DNA of 64,000 bases from Citromicrobium sp. Lineage in GTDB: Bacteria > Pseudomonadota > Alphaproteobacteria > Sphingomonadales > Sphingomonadaceae. Of the stretch, positions 63,074 through 64,000 are shown in pieces (the stretch's first letter is position 1; each line of letters starts with the position of its first letter). The DNA is taken from NCBI GenBank assembly GCA_003248395.1, contig QFNA01000006.1, positions 1-64,000 on the forward strand. Reading direction: 5' to 3'. The translations under genes were made by a program, and so were the position numbers. The notes beneath the pieces were generated by a model, which was not told the DNA's origin, searched no databases, and saw only the letters and a list, made by a program, of their open reading frames with translations.

Positions 63074-64000
63074 TTATGCCGCCGTCTGGAAGGCCTCTTC
63101 GCCCAGCGCCATCATGCTGTCGCTGCCCGCCTCCAGCTTGCGGCGCAGCGCTCCGGCGTCGGGCAGGTAACGGTCCATGTAATAACGCGCGGTGGCGAGT
63201 TTCTGTTCGTAAAAAGCCTCGTCGTCGCCCGCATCGCCCAGCTTCGCCTGCGCCACCTTGGCCATCTTGAGCCACATCAGGCCCAGCGTCACGATGCCCA
63301 TCATATGCATGTAGTGATGCGCGCCCGCACCCAGATGGTTGGGGTTCTGCATCGCGTTCTGCATGAACCACATGGTCGCGGCCTGCTGCTGGCCCAGCGC
63401 CTTTTCGAGCTGCTCCGCCATACCCTTGAGCTCTTCGACGTCCTTCGCCGCGGCGATTTCCTCGCCGACATGCTTGAAGAAGGCCTGCACGGCAGCCCCG
63501 CCCTTCTGCGCCAGCTTGCGGCCACACAGGTCCATCGCCTGCACGCCGTTGGTGCCTTCGTAAATCTGGGCAATGCGCGCATCGCGGACGAACTGGCTCA
63601 TGCCCCATTCCTCGATATAGCCATGGCCGCCGAAGACCTGCTGCATGTTGGTGGCGACCTCGTAACCCTTGTCGGTGCCATAGCCCTTGATGACCGGGGT
63701 CATCAGGCCGAGCAGCAAGTCGGCTTCCTCGCGCTCTTCCTCGGTCTGCGCCTTGTGCGTCAGGTCGACCAGCAATCCGCCCCACAGCGCCAGCGCGCGC
63801 ATCCCTTCGGTAAAGGCCTTGGCGTCCATCAGCATCCGGCGGACATCGGGGTGGACGAAGATTGGATCGGCCTGCTGCTCGGGTTCTGCCGGGCCAGTCA
63901 GCGCCCTGCCCTGGCGCCGATCGAGCGCGTAGGCGACGGCGTTCTGGTAGGCGACCTCGGCCTGGCTGAGGCCCTGGATACCGACACCGAGACGCGCGGC
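63074..64000 (-). CDS. Acyl-CoA dehydrogenase, C-terminal part (runs off the right edge)
   Basis: 309 codons to the window edge. The segment GLSQAEVAYQNAVAYALDRR and the conserved MQQVFGGHGYIEEWGMSQF with IAQIYEGTNGVQAMDL are the FAD/active-site region of acyl-CoA dehydrogenases. A long C-terminal helical extension (AAAKDVEELKGMAEQLEKAL ... GLMWLKMAKVAQAKLG) marks the large DmdC/FadE-like subgroup with an acetyl-CoA-dehydrogenase C-terminal domain. These oxidise acyl-CoA esters, including methylmercaptopropionyl-CoA in marine bacteria; the substrate cannot be fixed from this part. The N-terminus lies outside the window. Confidence 0.88.
   Translation of the reverse strand, partial: AARLGVGIQGLSQAEVAYQNAVAYALDRRQGRALTGPAEPEQQADPIFVHPDVRRMLMDAKAFTEGMRALALWGGLLVDLTHKAQTEEEREEADLLLGLMTPVIKGYGTDKGYEVATNMQQVFGGHGYIEEWGMSQFVRDARIAQIYEGTNGVQAMDLCGRKLAQKGGAAVQAFFKHVGEEIAAAKDVEELKGMAEQLEKALGQQQAATMWFMQNAMQNPNHLGAGAHHYMHMMGIVTLGLMWLKMAKVAQAKLGDAGDDEAFYEQKLATARYYMDRYLPDAGALRRKLEAGSDSMMALGEEAFQTAA

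Overview
The window is a high-GC alphaproteobacterial chromosome segment, most likely from the order Sphingomonadales and probably Erythrobacteraceae (Erythrobacter/Qipengyuania-like). The pointers, all from family recognition, are a sphingomonad-type TonB receptor, a Vgr-related protein, an archaeal-type ProRS, PhaR, a DUF885 peptidase, a fused hydrolase-OsmC protein, and gene order such as pdhC...lpdA and radA-cvpA-alr-phaR-proS-rnr. No tRNA, rRNA or CRISPR array was recognised.

Layout. 1-2.1 kb is accessory: the left edge of an IS1182-like transposase, an unrecognised membrane protein, a beheaded nuclease and a perfect 23-bp tandem duplication. 2.1-8.8 kb is a minus-strand run: pyruvate dehydrogenase E2 (pdhC), a membrane protein, a hotdog thioesterase, an SH3-like exported protein, E3 (lpdA), a Kef-type antiporter, a small acidic protein and a lipoprotein. 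8.9-20.4 kb is housekeeping: uspA (+), then rnr, an M28 peptidase, proS, phaR, alr, an MFS carrier, an IscU-like scaffold, cvpA and radA (all -). 20.4-31 kb holds a large patatin and the heat-shock genes dnaK-dnaJ and hrcA-grpE, with a PCuAC chaperone, a Vgr-related protein, a glycine-zipper lipoprotein and a DUF885 protein among them. 31-43 kb is compact housekeeping: rph-rdgB, a CAP-domain protein, hemW, xerC, dedA, gshB, yraN, rsmI, an LpoA-like lipoprotein, parE and hydrolase-OsmC. 42-52 kb carries moxR, a soluble chemotaxis transducer, a CoxE-like VWA protein, DUF817, NamZ, a DOMON-like protein, tyrS, a PilZ protein, an MFS exporter and cysK. 52.4-54.6 kb is a second, lower-GC accessory island with two unrecognised proteins and a truncated response regulator. 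54.7-62.6 kb is a minus-strand phosphate-scavenging locus: purple-acid-phosphatase-like enzyme, TonB receptor, PhoA-type phosphatase and a large LamG/BNR-like exported protein. The right edge is the C-terminal part of an acyl-CoA dehydrogenase.

Two things stand out. First, three otherwise well-conserved genes (lpdA, parE, the DUF885 peptidase) each lack an estimated 70-80 nt inside a conserved region and are frameshifted there. Because parE is normally essential, an assembly or consensus fault is the simplest explanation. Second, the phosphatase/receptor/BNR locus is the best candidate for an incompletely described system: an outer-membrane uptake module for a phosphorylated polymer or organophosphate. 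Smaller points are dispersed palindromic repeats read through as part of the E2 linker, divergent overlapping TTG starts at hemW/CAP, and convergent gene pairs that share palindromic stop tetramers.
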